5,159 bases of DNA from Planctomycetota bacterium (GTDB lineage Bacteria; Planctomycetota; Planctomycetia; Pirellulales; Thermoguttaceae), in assembly GCA_021784975.1 (NCBI GenBank), contig JAJYGU010000255.1:1-5159 (forward strand), read 5' to 3'. The notes below the pieces were generated by a model. That model did no database searches. It saw nothing but the letters and a program-made list of their open reading frames with translations, and was not told the DNA's origin. The translations under genes and the position numbers were made by a program. Shown here one piece after another: positions 3,932 to 5,159 of this stretch. Numbering within the stretch: the stretch's first letter is position 1; each line of letters begins with the position of its first letter.

Positions 3932-5159
3932 TCAGCGCATCCAGCCCATGGAGAAGCTGAACACCTCCTGGAAGTCTTCGGGCCGATAGGCCACCGGGAA
4001 GGCGAAATCCAGGGCGATCGGCGCCGGCCCCATGGCCGGAATGGCGATTCGCAGACCGAAACCCGGAGCCACCCGGTAGCTCTCGTTCCATTGGTTGATC
4101 GTCGGCTCGACGGTGCCGGTGTCGCAGAAGACCACCCCCCGCAGCATGTCGTCGGCGGTGATCGGAAACAAGTACTCGGCCGAAGCGAGCAGCTCAAAGT
4201 CGCCGCCCACGTGGATCAACTCGCCGGTAGTGGGACCGAATTGAGTGGGCGAAACGCCGCGGAACATGAAGCCGCGGAGACTGTCAAAACCGCCGGCGTA
4301 GTAACGATCGTAGATCGGCGTGTTGTCGCCGGTCCAGGCGGCACGGGCAGCCAAGGTGAGCACGTGGCGGCCGGAGCCGTCGGGACGCTCGTAGACGGTG
4401 AAATACTTCCGCAGATCGATGCCGGCTTGGGGGTACTGGAACGAGCCCAGCACCTGCGACAACCGGCCCTCGACGAAATAGCCCTGGGTGGGAAGGAATT
4501 GGCTGTCGCGCTTGTCGTAGGTGAGCATGCCGGTAAACTTGTGCATCGCCAGATCGCGATCGATCACCTCGGCCAAGGCGGGCAGGAAGGGGTCGATGGG
4601 ATTGGTGATGTTGATCTTTTCTCCGTCGTAGGCCACCGTGCCCGTCAGATCGTGGGTGAAGGCGTAGCCCAGCGAAATGCGGCCGCCGAGACGCTGGTCG
4701 GCGTACTCGTAAAAGAATCGCTCATAATAGAATCCGCTCAGCCCGAGGCCGACCAACGTATCGAACAGATAGGGCTCTTGAAAGGTGACTGAATACTGCG
4801 AGACTGAGGGGTAGCGGGCTCCGAGAGTGCCCCCCAAGGGAATCCCCGGCATCGCATCGATGCGGAAATGTTGGCCCGCCCCGCGGAAGGCGGTGCCGTT
4901 GGCGATGTCTTCCCAACTGGTGGGGAAGCGGCTCCAATCGAAATTCTGCTCGTCGAGGGTGAGCTGGCCCACCAGCCCGGCATCCGAATTGATCCCGAAG
5001 CCCACCATCACCCGGCCGGTCATGGCCTCTTCGGCCAAGACCTGAAAATTCAAGAAAGGGGCTTGGAGGGCGCCGTCGGCCGGCCCGCCGTTGAAGGGCG
5101 AATTGGGGTCGAAGATCGGCCCGGGATAGGCGCCGTTGGGGAGATTCAGAAGTGGCTGG
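3932..5159 (-). CDS. BamA/Omp85-family outer-membrane protein, C-terminal part (runs off right edge)
   Basis: The reverse frame is open from the window edge to the TGA at 3932, giving 408 residues of the C-terminal beta-barrel (bacterial surface antigen / D15 type). Proteins of this family insert beta-barrel proteins into the outer membrane. Visible signs are a Gly/Pro/Asn-rich stretch (1-35), a barrel opening GRVMVGFGINSDAGLVGQLTLDEQNFD (about 48-74), EPYLFDT, and the hallmark loop motif GGFDSLRGFMFRGVSP (about 289-304) with the conserved R-G-F at 295-297. GGDFELLASAEYLFPI (about 318-333) and a closing GFGLRIAIPAMGPAPIALDFAFPV follow. Alternating aromatic strands run throughout. The POTRA domains expected upstream lie outside the window. 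A TTG at 5053 lies in mid-frame and is not a real start, since coding sequence continues upstream without a break. The last residues are FSFSMGWMR: hydrophobic residues alternate, but the chain ends in Arg rather than an aromatic. Whether this is the main BamA or a paralogue cannot be decided here. Confidence 0.92.
   Translation of the reverse strand, partial: QPLLNLPNGAYPGPIFDPNSPFNGGPADGALQAPFLNFQVLAEEAMTGRVMVGFGINSDAGLVGQLTLDEQNFDWSRFPTSWEDIANGTAFRGAGQHFRIDAMPGIPLGGTLGARYPSVSQYSVTFQEPYLFDTLVGLGLSGFYYERFFYEYADQRLGGRISLGYAFTHDLTGTVAYDGEKINITNPIDPFLPALAEVIDRDLAMHKFTGMLTYDKRDSQFLPTQGYFVEGRLSQVLGSFQYPQAGIDLRKYFTVYERPDGSGRHVLTLAARAAWTGDNTPIYDRYYAGGFDSLRGFMFRGVSPTQFGPTTGELIHVGGDFELLASAEYLFPITADDMLRGVVFCDTGTVEPTINQWNESYRVAPGFGLRIAIPAMGPAPIALDFAFPVAYRPEDFQEVFSFSMGWMR

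Noticed and set aside
4091..4792. A 233-codon plus-strand frame inside the BamA-like gene
   Set aside because: It is exactly antisense to a well-supported barrel domain. Its GG/VV/AE-rich sequence reflects the complementary codons, and there is no ribosome-binding site.

Overview
The window looks like chromosomal DNA from a GC-rich planctomycete, probably a Pirellulales-type lineage. This is an inference from three things: the style of the genes (short proteins that open with a planctomycete-type zinc ribbon, a secreted Dabb protein, a two-ACT-domain protein), a BamA-type outer-membrane barrel, and dispersed GGGACAGTCCC-type inverted repeats between genes. No rRNA, tRNA, CRISPR array, insertion sequence or phage gene is visible.

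Layout. 1-262 (minus) is the 5' part of a zinc-ribbon gene that runs off the left edge. 263-678 is a divergent intergenic region with two copies of a hairpin-forming repeat (about 321-372 and 484-552), a candidate promoter and a dyad. 679-1518 (plus) encodes a 279-aa protein with two tandem zinc ribbons; its N-terminus resembles the divergently transcribed neighbour. 1521-2012 (minus) encodes a 163-aa double ACT-domain protein whose stop lies 2 bp from the previous gene's stop, and it has a good sigma70-type promoter at 2083-2111. 2112-2763 has no credible gene but holds two adjacent hairpins (2261-2323). 2764-3165 (minus) is a secreted Dabb (stress-responsive A/B barrel) protein. 3299-3832 (plus) is adenine phosphoribosyltransferase (apt), divergent from it; the two promoters appear to share one palindromic -10 element. 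3845-3925 is a third copy of the dispersed repeat, placed between convergent stops. 3932-5159 (minus) is the C-terminal 408 residues of a BamA/Omp85 family protein, cut by the right edge.

The genes do not form an obvious shared pathway. They are single transcription units in alternating orientation: amino-acid-sensing-type regulation (ACT), purine salvage (apt), envelope biogenesis (BamA-like), and proteins of unknown role (zinc ribbons, Dabb). I do not see strong evidence for a new defence or mobile system. The items most worth following are the repeat family, the matched zinc-ribbon pair with changed metal ligands, the shared divergent promoter and the structured gene-free region.
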